Both the position numbers and the translations under genes were made by a program. Shown here one piece after another: positions 40,966-50,347 of a stretch of DNA of 64,000 nucleotides. Position 1 is the first letter of the stretch. The number at the start of each line of letters is the position of its first letter. Under the pieces are notes generated by a model. That model saw only the letters and a program-made list of their open reading frames with translations, did not search any database and was not told the DNA's origin. Source of the DNA: an uncultured Alistipes sp. (GTDB lineage Bacteria > Bacteroidota > Bacteroidia > Bacteroidales > Rikenellaceae); the NCBI GenBank assembly GCA_944322005.1, contig CALUNL010000005.1, positions 1 to 64,000 on the forward strand, read 5' to 3'.

Positions 40966-41859
40966 TCAATAGTTCTCGTTTGAGTACGTTACCGTATAGG
41001 TTTGTCCATCATACTGGATGTTGAACGAGAACTCGAAGTCGTTTTCGTCAATGGTTCCCTGGAAGTTGGTCATCGTGTACTGCTCGTATGCCACTCCGCC
41101 GATCGTCGGAACTATCGTGCATGGCAGTATGGTCCATGTCCCGCTGAGCGGCTCGCTGTCCGAGGCGTCGGAGGTAAACGGTATGCCCGGGAGGTCGATG
41201 TTCATCAGAGGCATGTTCTGTACGAACTGCACGCCGGATATCTTCAGGTCGAACGACTTCTCGAGGACATCCCCGAGGTATACGGTCGATTTCACTGCCT
41301 CGTCGACGTATATGCTGTTGCCTTCGGCATCGGAGGTTGTGAAGTCGCCGACGATATTCTTGTTCCACGACTGCGTTACGCTGTAGGTGACGTTGTATTT
41401 CTGGCCGGAAGTCTCAAGCTCGAACGTGAATCTGATGTAGTAGTCCGAGATTATTCCGTTGAGGTTGCGTACCTTGTAGGTTTCGTCCTGCACATCGTTG
41501 ATGAGCGGTGTGAGTTCCGATACCGAAATCTTCCATGAGCCGACCGGAATGCCCTCTTCGGTGCCGTCCGTAACCGAGAACCGGAGGTTAGGCATGGTCA
41601 TTGACTTGATGGTGTTCATCGGCAGTGACAACTTGAAGTCATTGAGAGTGAAGTCCAGTATCGAGGCAGTCGCGTCGTCCATGTCTATCACGGACTTTAT
41701 CTTCGACTCTTCGTAACGGTCGGATGTCTGGGCGTTTACGCTCGTGATCGTTCCGGTGAATTCGGCTGTCCACGATATGGAGGAACCGGTGTTCTTGAAA
41801 CATGCCGTGCATGAAAGGATTACCAGTGCGATGATTGCTGTCTTTCTCAAGGTTTTCAT
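40966..41859 (-). CDS. secreted lipoprotein with two calycin-like repeats
   Basis: This 297-residue protein has a lipoprotein signal (LVILSCTAC, Cys at about residue 20). The mature part consists of two similar halves of about 130 residues, each with a PVGSWKIS or LSGTWTIL start and a strand ending (KYNVTYSVTQSW and TYTVTYSNENY). This repeat suggests two small beta-barrels. It is downstream of a TonB receptor on the same strand (66-bp gap) and is probably its surface partner. The ligand is not known. Confidence 0.75.
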   Translation of the reverse strand: MKTLRKTAIIALVILSCTACFKNTGSSISWTAEFTGTITSVNAQTSDRYEESKIKSVIDMDDATASILDFTLNDFKLSLPMNTIKSMTMPNLRFSVTDGTEEGIPVGSWKISVSELTPLINDVQDETYKVRNLNGIISDYYIRFTFELETSGQKYNVTYSVTQSWNKNIVGDFTTSDAEGNSIYVDEAVKSTVYLGDVLEKSFDLKISGVQFVQNMPLMNIDLPGIPFTSDASDSEPLSGTWTILPCTIVPTIGGVAYEQYTMTNFQGTIDENDFEFSFNIQYDGQTYTVTYSNENY

Positions 41860-41925
41860 AATATTATATGATTTTGTTGTGTTTCTTCTTGTTTTGTTAC
41901 TTTACTATTTAAAACTGTTCCTGAT

Positions 41926-44298
41926 TCAAATGTTCAGTGCCAGCCTTATGCCGAAGCTGCGTCCGCGTCCGGTCTGCATGAACCTGTTGCCCATGGACTC
42001 GAAATAGAATATCCCGTATTTCGTGCCCGTAATGTTTTTCATCCACAGGTCCACCGACCACTTTTTGTGCTCGAACCTCAGTGAGGCGTTCGCAAGGGCA
42101 TAGAACGGTTGGCTCACCGAGTTCTCCTCGTCCCAGTATATGCGTCCGGCCCCGTCGCATCCGGCGCTGAATACTATCCTTTCGAGCGCTGCGGCCGACA
42201 ACGGCAACGTGTACGAAATTCGTGCCGACATCGTGTTCGACGGCGCATACGGGATATGTTTTCCGCGAAAATCCCTATCTCCGCTCACATATCGCCTGAA
42301 CCTTGCGTCCGTGTGCCCGTACGATACAGACAGCGCCACGTTCCGGTGTGGCATGTATGTCGCCGACACCTCCGCCCCCGAGCTCCTCGTGCGTCCGGCA
42401 TTCGTCATCATCCGTCCCGTGGTCTTGCCTTCGGGAAAGACTGTCAGCTGCTGGTCGAAGCACTCTATGTGGAATAACGAAGCATCGACCCTTAATCGTG
42501 TGTCGATGGTGGAAAAATGTACTCCGGCTTCGAATGTCCAGCTCTTTTCCGGCTTGTATTCGATGACCTCCTTCACCCGGTCGATGTCCGTGGCAAGCCC
42601 CATCTCGTATTGCAGTCGCCTCTGGAGTATTTCGGAGAACATCTGCGTGTTGAATCCTCCTGCCTTGTACCCTTTGGCGGCCGAAAGATACAACATATTT
42701 TCATTATTCCTTCCGAAATCCATCGAAACGGAGAATTTGGGCAGAAATTCCAGGTATGATTCCCGGTAGGTCCCCGTGTCGTCTATCTCAAGCGGGACGG
42801 TGACGGGAGTTCCCGATGAAGGGAATGCCGTGTATGCCGTCGATACGAGGCTCCGGTACGACAGCCTTGCCGACTCCCCGTCGAGACGCAGGCCGAGAGC
42901 CATGCGCCACCGTCCGAGACGCAGCGTGGACTGGTGGTATACGGCCCAACCGTAGTTCCGCACGAGGAAGTCGCTGCCGAGGGTGAACTCCCCGCCGCCG
43001 TTGCCGTCGATATCGCCCCAGCGGTATTCGCCGTCGAATATCTTGTTTATGTTGTCGAGTATCAGCTCCTCGATGCCCTGACGCTTGAAGTTGACAGGTG
43101 CATGCGTCCTCTGGTGCTTGAAGAACCCGAATGCGCCGCACATCCAGCCGTACTTCCCGCTCCCGTCCGAACTCACGACTATCTCCTGCGTGAGGTCGTG
43201 CTGCCGCCTGGCCTGCCGCAGCGTGAAGTAGGACTCGGGCAGGAAGTCCTGGTCGAGCACCATCTCGTCGTCGAGGTACTGGTAGCTCGTGATGCCCGAA
43301 ACATTTACCGTCCCTGCCGAATACCTTATGCTCAACCCCTCGCTTATGCCCGCGCGACGGTACGACGACTCGTCGTTGTAGCATATCACACCTTCGGTGC
43401 CGCCGTTTTCGCCCTCTTCCCCGCCATCCGCGCTGCCTGCATAGGCGTACGGGTAGCCGCCCTGCGACAGGGCCGATGCGGCCACCGTGTTGTCGATGCT
43501 CAAGGCGCCGTGGCGGTACTGCAGCTTGAAACGTGCGCTCGCCGAGTTCTCGCGGTCGCACAGCTGCCCGTCGTACATGTTGCGGAAGTATCCGTCGCAG
43601 TGCGACACCTCCGTCGACAGCGAGACGCCGAGCCTGTCGCTGAAGCGGTCGTAGACCGATGCCCCGATGCGGTAGGAGTTGCGCGACCCGTAGTCGGCCT
43701 TCAGCTTCACGCCCTGGAACGAAAGCGGCGATGTGGTGTATATGTTTATGACGCCGCCCATGGCATTGCGGCCGTAGAGTGTCGACTGCGCCCCGCGCAG
43801 GAACTCTATGCGCTCGATATCGGGCATGTCGAGGTCGTACATGTTCTTGTCGGCGACCGGGACGTTGTCCACGTTCATGCCGACCACCGGCTGTTCGATT
43901 CTCGTGCCGATTCCTCGCACGTATATCGACGATGTCATGCGTGAACCGTAGTCGGGCATGAAGAGGTTGGGCGACAGCGCCGCGGCCTCCTTTGCCGACC
44001 TTATTCCGTAGAGGTTTATCTCGCGCGAGCCTATGACGGAGGCTGAAACAGCCTCACGCCGCAGCGAGAGACCCTGCTTTATCGCCGTGACGCTTATGCT
44101 TCCCATCTCGACGAGTGTGTCTGCCGGAAGGATTCCGTAAGAGGTAGCCATTCCGTCTCTCTCGTCTGTGCCTCCGTCGGCCGATGCCGTGGCCGCATGA
44201 CCGGGCATGCCTCCGTTTGGGGCGGTCCCCGATGCGGAGGCCCCGATGGAGAGCAGGAGTGCGGCCGTTGCCGTCAGAATATTTGCGTATATTCTCAA
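41926..44298 (-). CDS. TonB-dependent outer-membrane receptor
   Basis: In this 790-residue protein a signal peptide (LTATAALLLSIGASASG) precedes the plug domain (ISVTAIKQGLSLRREAVSAS; SSIYVRGIGTRIEQPVVGMN; IERIEFLRGAQSTLYGRNAM), then the beta-barrel. It imports a bulky nutrient using the proton motive force; the substrate is not evident. The lipoprotein gene follows, and a LuxR-type regulator is encoded upstream on the same strand. Confidence 0.92.
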   Translation of the reverse strand: MRIYANILTATAALLLSIGASASGTAPNGGMPGHAATASADGGTDERDGMATSYGILPADTLVEMGSISVTAIKQGLSLRREAVSASVIGSREINLYGIRSAKEAAALSPNLFMPDYGSRMTSSIYVRGIGTRIEQPVVGMNVDNVPVADKNMYDLDMPDIERIEFLRGAQSTLYGRNAMGGVINIYTTSPLSFQGVKLKADYGSRNSYRIGASVYDRFSDRLGVSLSTEVSHCDGYFRNMYDGQLCDRENSASARFKLQYRHGALSIDNTVAASALSQGGYPYAYAGSADGGEEGENGGTEGVICYNDESSYRRAGISEGLSIRYSAGTVNVSGITSYQYLDDEMVLDQDFLPESYFTLRQARRQHDLTQEIVVSSDGSGKYGWMCGAFGFFKHQRTHAPVNFKRQGIEELILDNINKIFDGEYRWGDIDGNGGGEFTLGSDFLVRNYGWAVYHQSTLRLGRWRMALGLRLDGESARLSYRSLVSTAYTAFPSSGTPVTVPLEIDDTGTYRESYLEFLPKFSVSMDFGRNNENMLYLSAAKGYKAGGFNTQMFSEILQRRLQYEMGLATDIDRVKEVIEYKPEKSWTFEAGVHFSTIDTRLRVDASLFHIECFDQQLTVFPEGKTTGRMMTNAGRTRSSGAEVSATYMPHRNVALSVSYGHTDARFRRYVSGDRDFRGKHIPYAPSNTMSARISYTLPLSAAALERIVFSAGCDGAGRIYWDEENSVSQPFYALANASLRFEHKKWSVDLWMKNITGTKYGIFYFESMGNRFMQTGRGRSFGIRLALNI

Positions 44299-44433
44299 GA
44301 CGATGGTTTTACGGCTGCAAAGTAAAGGCTAATTCCGCGGCCGGACAATCACCATTTGTTATGAAATGGTACGCGGTGAAACGGAGTGGGATGTACCGCA
44401 CTTGGGGACGCGGCGATGCGGAGGGGCGCGGCG

Positions 44434-45003
44434 TCAGATGTTGTCGATGTCGGCTATGCCGTGCGTCACGGCGTATACCGTAAGCGCTGAGACCGATTTC
44501 GTGCCGAGTTTCGAGACGATATTGCGCCGGTGAGTGATGACGGTGTTGATGCTGATGTGGAGCCGGTCGGCAATCTCCTTGTTTATGAGACCCTCGACGA
44601 GCAGCCGCAGGACATCCTTCTCGCGTGCCGACAGCGAACTCCTGCGTACCGGCGCCTCGACCGGGGCGCGGTATCCTCCGCGGTGTGCGCTCTGGTGCAG
44701 GCGCAGGATGTCGCGTACGAGATCCTCCTCTCCCTGCATGACGTTGAGCGTGTGGATCCCGTCGGGAAGCAGCGTCTGTCCCGAGCCTGTGAGGACGATT
44801 GTCTTGTGCCGGCGGGCAAGGAAGAAGCGGCTGTGCTCCGCAAAGAGCTGTGCCGAGACGAAGTAGTGGAACACATCCCCGTCGTCCGGGGACACGCTCT
44901 CCGACGTGCATACCTCGGCCATGGGTATTATGCGGTCGAGAATCGTCTTCAGACCGATGTTCATCAGGGAGTTCCTCCCTATTATCGCTATCTTCGGCTT
45001 CAT
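44434..45003 (-). CDS. LuxR-type orphan response regulator
   Basis: This 189-residue protein has a C-terminal HTH typical of NarL/LuxR (LSAREKDVLRLLVEGLINKE and SINTVITHRRNIVSKLG). The N-terminal receiver-like part lacks a clear phospho-acceptor Asp pocket, so it is likely regulated otherwise. It lies upstream of the TonB receptor gene on the same strand (135-bp gap) and may control it. No histidine kinase is seen nearby. Confidence 0.82.
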   Translation of the reverse strand: MKPKIAIIGRNSLMNIGLKTILDRIIPMAEVCTSESVSPDDGDVFHYFVSAQLFAEHSRFFLARRHKTIVLTGSGQTLLPDGIHTLNVMQGEEDLVRDILRLHQSAHRGGYRAPVEAPVRRSSLSAREKDVLRLLVEGLINKEIADRLHISINTVITHRRNIVSKLGTKSVSALTVYAVTHGIADIDNI

Positions 45004-45031
45004 CGCCGCAAATTTACTAAAAAAAACGAAA

Positions 45032-45055
45032 GGGCCGCCCTTCGGAGAGCGGCCC
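45032..45055 (-). terminator. terminator GGGCCGC/GCGGCCC
   Basis: A 7-bp GC-rich stem, followed on the minus strand by a T-rich tail, ends the small secreted protein gene at 45075. Confidence 0.85.
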
Positions 45056-45074
45056 GTATGTCGGATGCAACGTG

Positions 45075-45449
45075 TCAGTTCCTTTTTGCCTTTCGCTGCT
45101 GGCGCTTTGCCGCCTTCTCGGCAGCCATCTGCTCGGTCAACATGCTTATCGAACCGAGGTCTATGCGGCTGTCATCTATGTCGAGTTCGAGATTGTACGT
45201 CTCGTATCCGCTGGCCTCTATCTTCATGTCGTAGCTGCCGTGCGGAACGACCATTTCGAATCCTTCATCATTGACTACCATGCGCTGGTATGCCTGTTTG
45301 GTCCATACGTCGGTAAGTGTCACGAGCGCTCCCACCACAACGTCGGCCGTCTTCTTTGTTATCGGCCTTCCCGATACCACGCCCAGGGATTGTGCCCCTG
45401 CCGCAACCGAAATGCACAATGCAATGCATGCAAATATCATCCTTTTCAT
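45075..45449 (-). CDS. small secreted protein with carboxypeptidase-regulatory-like fold
   Basis: A 124-residue protein. The signal peptide (MIFACIALCISVAAGAQ) is followed by a single beta-sandwich domain with GALVTLTDVWTKQAYQRMVV and GSYDMKIEASGYETYNLEL, the pattern of carboxypeptidase-regulatory-like domains, and a basic C-terminal helix. The role is unknown. It is divergent from the GDPD gene. Confidence 0.75.
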   Translation of the reverse strand: MKRMIFACIALCISVAAGAQSLGVVSGRPITKKTADVVVGALVTLTDVWTKQAYQRMVVNDEGFEMVVPHGSYDMKIEASGYETYNLELDIDDSRIDLGSISMLTEQMAAEKAAKRQQRKAKRN

Positions 45450-45471
45450 ATCACTCCTGTATATTTTGGTC

Positions 45472-45479
45472 CAAAAATA
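45472..45479 (-). promoter_or_regulatory. -7 element (TATTTTTG) for the small secreted protein
   Basis: On the minus strand the sequence is TATTTTTG, matching TAnnTTTG, 22 bp upstream of the ATG. Confidence 0.6.
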
Positions 45480-45551
45480 AGTTTTTTCACTTTAATAGAT
45501 GCAAAAATGCGGGGAAAGTTAAATCTATTTTTTTTATTTGCTAAAAAGCCC

Positions 45552-45559
45552 TACCTTTG
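45552..45559 (+). promoter_or_regulatory. -7 element (TACCTTTG) for the GDPD gene
   Basis: An exact TAnnTTTG match, 50 bp before the ATG at 45610. Confidence 0.7.
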
Positions 45560-45609
45560 AGGAACGAAGAACAAATCTTGAAAAACAAACCTGATAATTC
45601 TTAAAACTT

Positions 45610-46509
45610 ATGAAAGGAATGAAACTTCTTAAACTGGCTTTTTGTGCAGTTGCGATGTTCGGGTTTGCCGATGTGGCATCGGCACAGCTCGAGAAGGACC
45701 ATGTAATCCAGTTCTTTGCCCACCGCGGTAGCCGTTTCGAGTTCGACGAGAACACGATGGATGCCTTCCGCAAGAGCTATGACGCGGGAATGCGCGGATT
45801 CGAGACCGACGTGCGCCTGAACAAGGACGGCGATCTGGTGCTGAACCATGACGAGTCACTTTACCGCACATGCGGCGTCGACCTGCAGTGCGAGGACCTC
45901 ACTACGGAGGAGTGCCGCAAGATACGCACCAAGCAGGGTAATCCGCTGGCATTCTGTCAGGAACTGGTTGATTTCCTTGCCGACAAGGAGGATATTTATG
46001 TGGAGTTTGAGATAAAGACCATAGAGCGCCTCTATACGCAGGCCATGCTCGACGAGCTTTGCGACAAGCTCTACAAGATGGCGATGCCGAAGAAGCCGGC
46101 TTCGTCCACATATCTCTTCACTTCGTTCGACAAGCGTGCGCTCCGCACAATGAAGCGCCTGCATCCGGATGCCGAACTGATGCTCCTCAAGAGCAAACCT
46201 TGCACTCCGGAGATATTGATGGAGGCATATTCGATGGGTATCATGCGCGTCGGCTGCAAGATGGACGGCACTACTCGTTCGACCATAAAGCTCGCACATA
46301 AGCTCGGCATGATCGTGTCGCTTTGGCCGGGAACATGCAAGGAGGACTTTTTCCTCGGTGCTGCTCTCGGTTGTGATGGTATGTGCTGCGACTGTGCCGT
46401 TGAGGTCAACGAGTGGCGCAAGGAGGCTCTTCCGTTTATCCGTCTTAAGGGCGTTGTCGACGTGGAGAAGCCTGTTGCCGCCGCAGCGGATTCCAAAAAG
46501 AAGAAATAG
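45610..46509 (+). CDS. glycerophosphodiester phosphodiesterase (periplasmic)
   Basis: A 299-residue protein. A signal peptide (LLKLAFCAVAMFGFADVASA) precedes a GDPD TIM barrel with catalytic motifs AHRGSRFEFDENTMDAF, FETDVRLNKDGDLVLNHDES (metal-binding E, D, H) and EFEIKT. It hydrolyses glycerophosphodiesters to glycerol-3-phosphate and an alcohol. A second GDPD gene lies at 57122-57907. The C-terminus has an Ala/Lys-rich tail. Confidence 0.9.
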   Translation: MKGMKLLKLAFCAVAMFGFADVASAQLEKDHVIQFFAHRGSRFEFDENTMDAFRKSYDAGMRGFETDVRLNKDGDLVLNHDESLYRTCGVDLQCEDLTTEECRKIRTKQGNPLAFCQELVDFLADKEDIYVEFEIKTIERLYTQAMLDELCDKLYKMAMPKKPASSTYLFTSFDKRALRTMKRLHPDAELMLLKSKPCTPEILMEAYSMGIMRVGCKMDGTTRSTIKLAHKLGMIVSLWPGTCKEDFFLGAALGCDGMCCDCAVEVNEWRKEALPFIRLKGVVDVEKPVAAAADSKKKK

Positions 46510-46535
46510 CCGGCATCTGACGACAGATGCAATTT

Positions 46536-46568
46536 GCGGCATGCCGGATCGGGCGTGCCGCTTTTTTT
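46536..46568 (+). terminator. terminator after the GDPD gene
   Basis: GCGGCA (46536-46541) pairs with TGCCGC (46556-46561), followed by seven T. Confidence 0.85.
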
Positions 46569-46714
46569 GTCCGATTCCATCTGGAGCCATCCCTTCTTGA
46601 GGTTAGCCGCAAACGGCCATCTGTACCCTGCACGGCGCCCCGGTTGTGCGTGTCAAAAGTGATACGTGTATCAAAAACAGTAATCGGGGCATTGCAGTTT
46701 TGGCAGTGATGCGT

Positions 46715-46722
46715 TATTTTTG
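46715..46722 (+). promoter_or_regulatory. -7 element (TATTTTTG) for the ferredoxin operon
   Basis: TATTTTTG matches TAnnTTTG, with TTG 20 bp upstream (46692-46694) as a -33 candidate. Confidence 0.65.
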
Positions 46723-46785
46723 CCGTAACGTATTCCGCATGGGAACACCTGTTTGCGGGGTTGCGAGACGAAACAATTTGCGCAT

Positions 46786-48282
46786 ATGTTGAGAAAAATC
46801 AGAATTGCCCTTGCCGTTCTGTTCTTCACGGCCGTGACGCTGCTGTTCCTCGACTTCACGGGGACGCTCCATACATGGCTCGGATGGACGGCCAAAATCC
46901 AGTTCCTGCCGGCCCTGCTGGCGATGAATTTCGTCGTGGTGGCGGTGCTGGTACTGCTGACGCTCCTGCTCGGACGCGTCTACTGTTCGGTGATATGCCC
47001 GCTCGGTGTATTTCAGGATATCGTGGCATGGCTCTCGAAGCGCAACCGCAAAAAACGCTACACATACTCTCCGGCAAAAAGCTATCTGCGCTGGGGCGTA
47101 CTCGTGGTATTCATTGCGGTGATGGCGCTTGGCGTCACCTCGCTGGCCGCCATCATTGCCCCGTACAGCGCCTACGGCCGGATTGCCGGCAACCTCTTCG
47201 CCCCGGTATATGCCCTCGGCAACAACCTGCTTGCATATGTGGCCGAGCGTGCCGGCAGCTACGCATTCTATGAGAAGGAGGTGTGGATCAGGAGCATCCC
47301 GACCTTCATCGTGGCCGTGGCGACGTTCGTCGTGATCGTCGCGCTTGCATGGAGGGGAGGCCGGACCTACTGCAATACGATTTGTCCGGTGGGTACCGTA
47401 TTGGGATTCCTTTCGCGCTTCTCGTGGCTGAAACCGGTCATCGACAAGTCGGCATGCATCGACTGCAAGAGCTGCGTGCGCAAGTGCAAGGCTTCGTGCA
47501 TCGACATAGAGAACCACCGTATAGACTACAGCCGCTGCGTGGCCTGCATGGACTGCATAGACACCTGCCCGAAGGGGGCCGTGCACTATGTGCATCCGAA
47601 GCGTTCGCAGGCGTCGGCTGCAGAGGGTGCGAAGACCGGTGAGAATACGCCGGATGTTTCGCGCCGCAGGTTCCTCACGGTTGCGGCCGCAATGACTACG
47701 ACCTCGATGCTGAAGGCACAGGAGATGAAGGTCGACGGAGGCCTGGCCGTAATAGAGGACAAGAAGATTCCGGAGCGCAAGACTCCGATCGTTCCTGCCG
47801 GAGCTCTGTCGGCAAGACACTTTGCAAACCACTGTACGGCATGCCAGCTCTGTGTGTCGGAGTGCCAGAACGATGTGCTGCGCCCGGCGTCCGAGCTCTC
47901 GCGGTTCATGCAGCCGGAGATGTCGTACGAGCGCGGCTACTGCCGTCCGGAGTGCGTCAGGTGCTCGGAGGTCTGCCCTGCCGGGGCGATACGGCCGATA
48001 AGCGTCGAGGAGAAGTCCTCCACGCAGATAGGACATGCGGTGTGGGTACGCGAGAACTGCATCCCGCTTACGGACGGGGTTTCGTGCGGCAACTGCGCCC
48101 GCCACTGCCCGTCGGGGGCGATACAGATGGTGCCTTCGGTGCCGGGCGACGAGTCGTCGGTAAGGATTCCGGTGGTGAATGTCGAGCGCTGCATCGGCTG
48201 CGGAGCGTGCGAGAACCTGTGCCCGGCCCGTCCGTTCAGCGCCATATATGTGGAGGGCAACAGCGTCCACAGAACGGTGTGA
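46786..48282 (+). CDS. membrane-bound polyferredoxin (NapH/NosR-like)
   Basis: A 498-residue protein with about five N-terminal membrane segments bearing two conserved Cys motifs (GRVYCSVICPLG and GRTYCNTICPVG), then a soluble part with several 4Fe-4S motifs (CIDCKSCVRKC, CVACMDCIDTCP, CTACQLCVSEC, CVRCSEVCP, CGNCARHCP, CIGCGACENLCP). A twin-arginine-like RRRFLTVAAAM occurs midway. It likely moves electrons across or along the membrane. The start was chosen at the ATG at 46786. It forms an operon with the next gene (31-bp gap). Confidence 0.9.
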   Translation: MLRKIRIALAVLFFTAVTLLFLDFTGTLHTWLGWTAKIQFLPALLAMNFVVVAVLVLLTLLLGRVYCSVICPLGVFQDIVAWLSKRNRKKRYTYSPAKSYLRWGVLVVFIAVMALGVTSLAAIIAPYSAYGRIAGNLFAPVYALGNNLLAYVAERAGSYAFYEKEVWIRSIPTFIVAVATFVVIVALAWRGGRTYCNTICPVGTVLGFLSRFSWLKPVIDKSACIDCKSCVRKCKASCIDIENHRIDYSRCVACMDCIDTCPKGAVHYVHPKRSQASAAEGAKTGENTPDVSRRRFLTVAAAMTTTSMLKAQEMKVDGGLAVIEDKKIPERKTPIVPAGALSARHFANHCTACQLCVSECQNDVLRPASELSRFMQPEMSYERGYCRPECVRCSEVCPAGAIRPISVEEKSSTQIGHAVWVRENCIPLTDGVSCGNCARHCPSGAIQMVPSVPGDESSVRIPVVNVERCIGCGACENLCPARPFSAIYVEGNSVHRTV

Positions 48283-48313
48283 GATGTGTAATGTTCCAAA
48301 AAAAGTGTGAATC

Positions 48314-49711
48314 ATGGAGAAAAAGAGAGATAAGAAGAGTATTTCGCGCCGTAACTTTCTGAAGACTGCCGGCGCAGCCGCAATCGTTGCGGCCGGACTC
48401 TCCACGATGCCCGGTCGTGGCGACAGGAAGCGTTCGACGGCCGGGGACTCGGAACCGTCTGGGGAGATGACATACCGAACGAACCCGAAGACCGGCGAGA
48501 AGGTCTCGATACTCGGATACGGGTGCATGCGCTGGCCGACTCTGTACGGCTCGGCCGACGACGAACTCGACCAGGAGCAGGTGAACCGCCTTGTCGACTA
48601 TGCCATCGCGCACGGTGTCAACTATTTCGACACCTCGCCGGCGTACTGCAAGGGGCAGTCGGAGCGCGTTACTGGCAACGCCCTCAAGCGCCATCCGCGC
48701 GACAAGTTCTTCATCGCCACCAAGCTGTCGAACTTCGACCCGTCCACATGGTCGCACGACGGCTCGATGAAGATATACCGCCATTCGTTCGAGGCTCTGC
48801 AAGTGGACTACATCGACTACTACCTGCTGCACGGAGTCGGCATGGGGCGTGACGGCATGGCCGAACTGCGGGCCAAGTATATCGACAACGACATGCTCGA
48901 CTTCCTTCTCAAGGAGCGCGAGGCCGGGCGCATACGCAACCTCGGATTCTCGTACCACGGCGACATAAAGGTCTTCGACTACCTTCTGTCGCAGCACGAC
49001 CGCTACAAGTGGGATTTCGTGCAGATACAGATGAACTACCTCGACTGGCGGCATGCGAAGGAGATAAACCCGCGCAACACCAATGCCGAATACCTCTACG
49101 GCGAGCTCGCCTCGCGCGGCATTCCGGCCGTGATAATGGAACCGCTTCTGGGAGGGCGCCTGTCGAAGGTGCACGACCACGTCGTGGCCCGTCTGAAGCA
49201 GCGTGAGCCGACGCAGAGCGTCGCCTCGTGGGCTTTCCGCTTCGCGGGTTCCTATCCGGACGTGCTTACGGTGCTGAGCGGCATGACCTATATGGAGCAT
49301 CTGCAGGACAATGTGAAGACATACTCGCCGCTGAAGCCTCTGACCGAGGAGGAGCTCGGGTTCCTTTTCGACACGGCCGACCTGATGATGCAGTATCCGC
49401 TCATACCGTGCAACGACTGCAAGTACTGCATGCCATGCCCGTATGGCATCGACATCCCGTCGATACTGACGCACTACAACAAGTGCGTGAACGAGGGCAA
49501 CGTCTCGGAGGATGTGCAGGCCGAGAACTACCGCCGCGCCCGCCGTGCCTTCCTTGTGGGATACGACCGCAGCGTGCCGAAGCTGCGCCAGGCCAACCAC
49601 TGCATAGGCTGCCGCCAGTGTGTTCCGCACTGCCCGCAGGGCATCGACATACCGGGCGAGCTGCACCGCATAGACGGATTCGTCGAGAAGCTCAAACAGG
49701 GCAAACTGTAA
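48314..49711 (+). CDS. aldo/keto reductase with Tat signal and C-terminal 4Fe-4S motif
   Basis: In this 465-residue protein the N-terminus has a twin-arginine signal (SRRNFLKTAGAAAIVAAGL). The body is an aldo/keto reductase barrel (YGCMRWPT, NYFDTSPAYCKGQSE) with the catalytic Tyr in the usual loop (Y of PAYCKG). The C-terminal part has two Cys clusters (CNDCKYCMPCPYGI and CIGCRQCVPHCPQGI). It probably takes electrons from the upstream polyferredoxin. The substrate is unknown. Confidence 0.92.
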   Translation: MEKKRDKKSISRRNFLKTAGAAAIVAAGLSTMPGRGDRKRSTAGDSEPSGEMTYRTNPKTGEKVSILGYGCMRWPTLYGSADDELDQEQVNRLVDYAIAHGVNYFDTSPAYCKGQSERVTGNALKRHPRDKFFIATKLSNFDPSTWSHDGSMKIYRHSFEALQVDYIDYYLLHGVGMGRDGMAELRAKYIDNDMLDFLLKEREAGRIRNLGFSYHGDIKVFDYLLSQHDRYKWDFVQIQMNYLDWRHAKEINPRNTNAEYLYGELASRGIPAVIMEPLLGGRLSKVHDHVVARLKQREPTQSVASWAFRFAGSYPDVLTVLSGMTYMEHLQDNVKTYSPLKPLTEEELGFLFDTADLMMQYPLIPCNDCKYCMPCPYGIDIPSILTHYNKCVNEGNVSEDVQAENYRRARRAFLVGYDRSVPKLRQANHCIGCRQCVPHCPQGIDIPGELHRIDGFVEKLKQGKL

Positions 49712-49749
49712 TAAGACAATAGCAGAAAAATGTTAAAAAACACGAAAAT

Positions 49750-50265
49750 ATGGGAACTACAGTAAACGCAAAACTCTATTCGCTCGGATACGGGGACGCA
49801 AGGACATATCTTGCCGCTGCCGCCTTCATTGCCGGCAACATTGCCGTTCCGCAGTTGTGCCACCTTCTGCCTTCAGGAGGAATGATATGGCTGCCGATAT
49901 ACTTCTTCACGCTCGTCGGCGCCTACAAGTACGGATGGCGTGTGGGACTTATGACCGCCGTGCTGTCGCCGGTCATCAACTCTCTGATTTTCGGCATGCC
50001 GGCCGCTGCCGCACTCCCTGCAATCCTGCTCAAGTCGGTTCTGTTGACCGTTGCGGCCGGATACGCCGCATACCGCTGGCAGCGTGTGAGCCTGTTGCTT
50101 ACGGCAGGCGTCGTGCTCTTCTATCAGCTCTTCGGAAGCCTCGGCGAGTGGGCGATCTCGGGTGAGCTCTCCGCAGCGCTGCAGGATTTCCGTATCGGCG
50201 TTCCGGGAATGCTCGTGCAGGCCGTAGGCGGTTACCTGTTTATCCGCTACGTGCTCAAACGATAG
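49750..50265 (+). CDS. ECF transporter S component-like membrane protein
   Basis: A 171-residue protein with five or six membrane segments (YLAAAAFIAGNIAVPQLCHL; IWLPIYFFTLVGAYKYGW; VGLMTAVLSPVINSLIF...). The length and the SPVINSLIFGMPAAAALPAI region fit the substrate-binding (S) unit of energy-coupling-factor transporters. It is downstream of the aldo/keto reductase (38-bp gap) and may import its substrate or a cofactor. Confidence 0.75.
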   Translation: MGTTVNAKLYSLGYGDARTYLAAAAFIAGNIAVPQLCHLLPSGGMIWLPIYFFTLVGAYKYGWRVGLMTAVLSPVINSLIFGMPAAAALPAILLKSVLLTVAAGYAAYRWQRVSLLLTAGVVLFYQLFGSLGEWAISGELSAALQDFRIGVPGMLVQAVGGYLFIRYVLKR

Positions 50266-50285
50266 TTCCGGTCCGGATGTTTGTT

Positions 50286-50315
50286 GCCGGGGTGCGGAAG
50301 CACTCCGGCTTTTGT
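50286..50315 (+). terminator. terminator after the ECF S-component gene
   Basis: GCCGGGGTGC pairs with GCACTCCGGC (one G-T pair), followed by T residues. Confidence 0.82.
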
Positions 50316-50340
50316 TTTTACGTAAAAAAGACTATCTTTG
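50311..50340 (+). promoter_or_regulatory. promoter (TTTG-N18-TATCTTTG)
   Basis: TTTG (50311-50314) and TATCTTTG (50333-50340) are near-perfect -33/-7 elements. The start of the next protein must therefore lie at the ATG at 50348, leaving almost no leader. Confidence 0.82.
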
Positions 50341-50347
50341 CCGCATC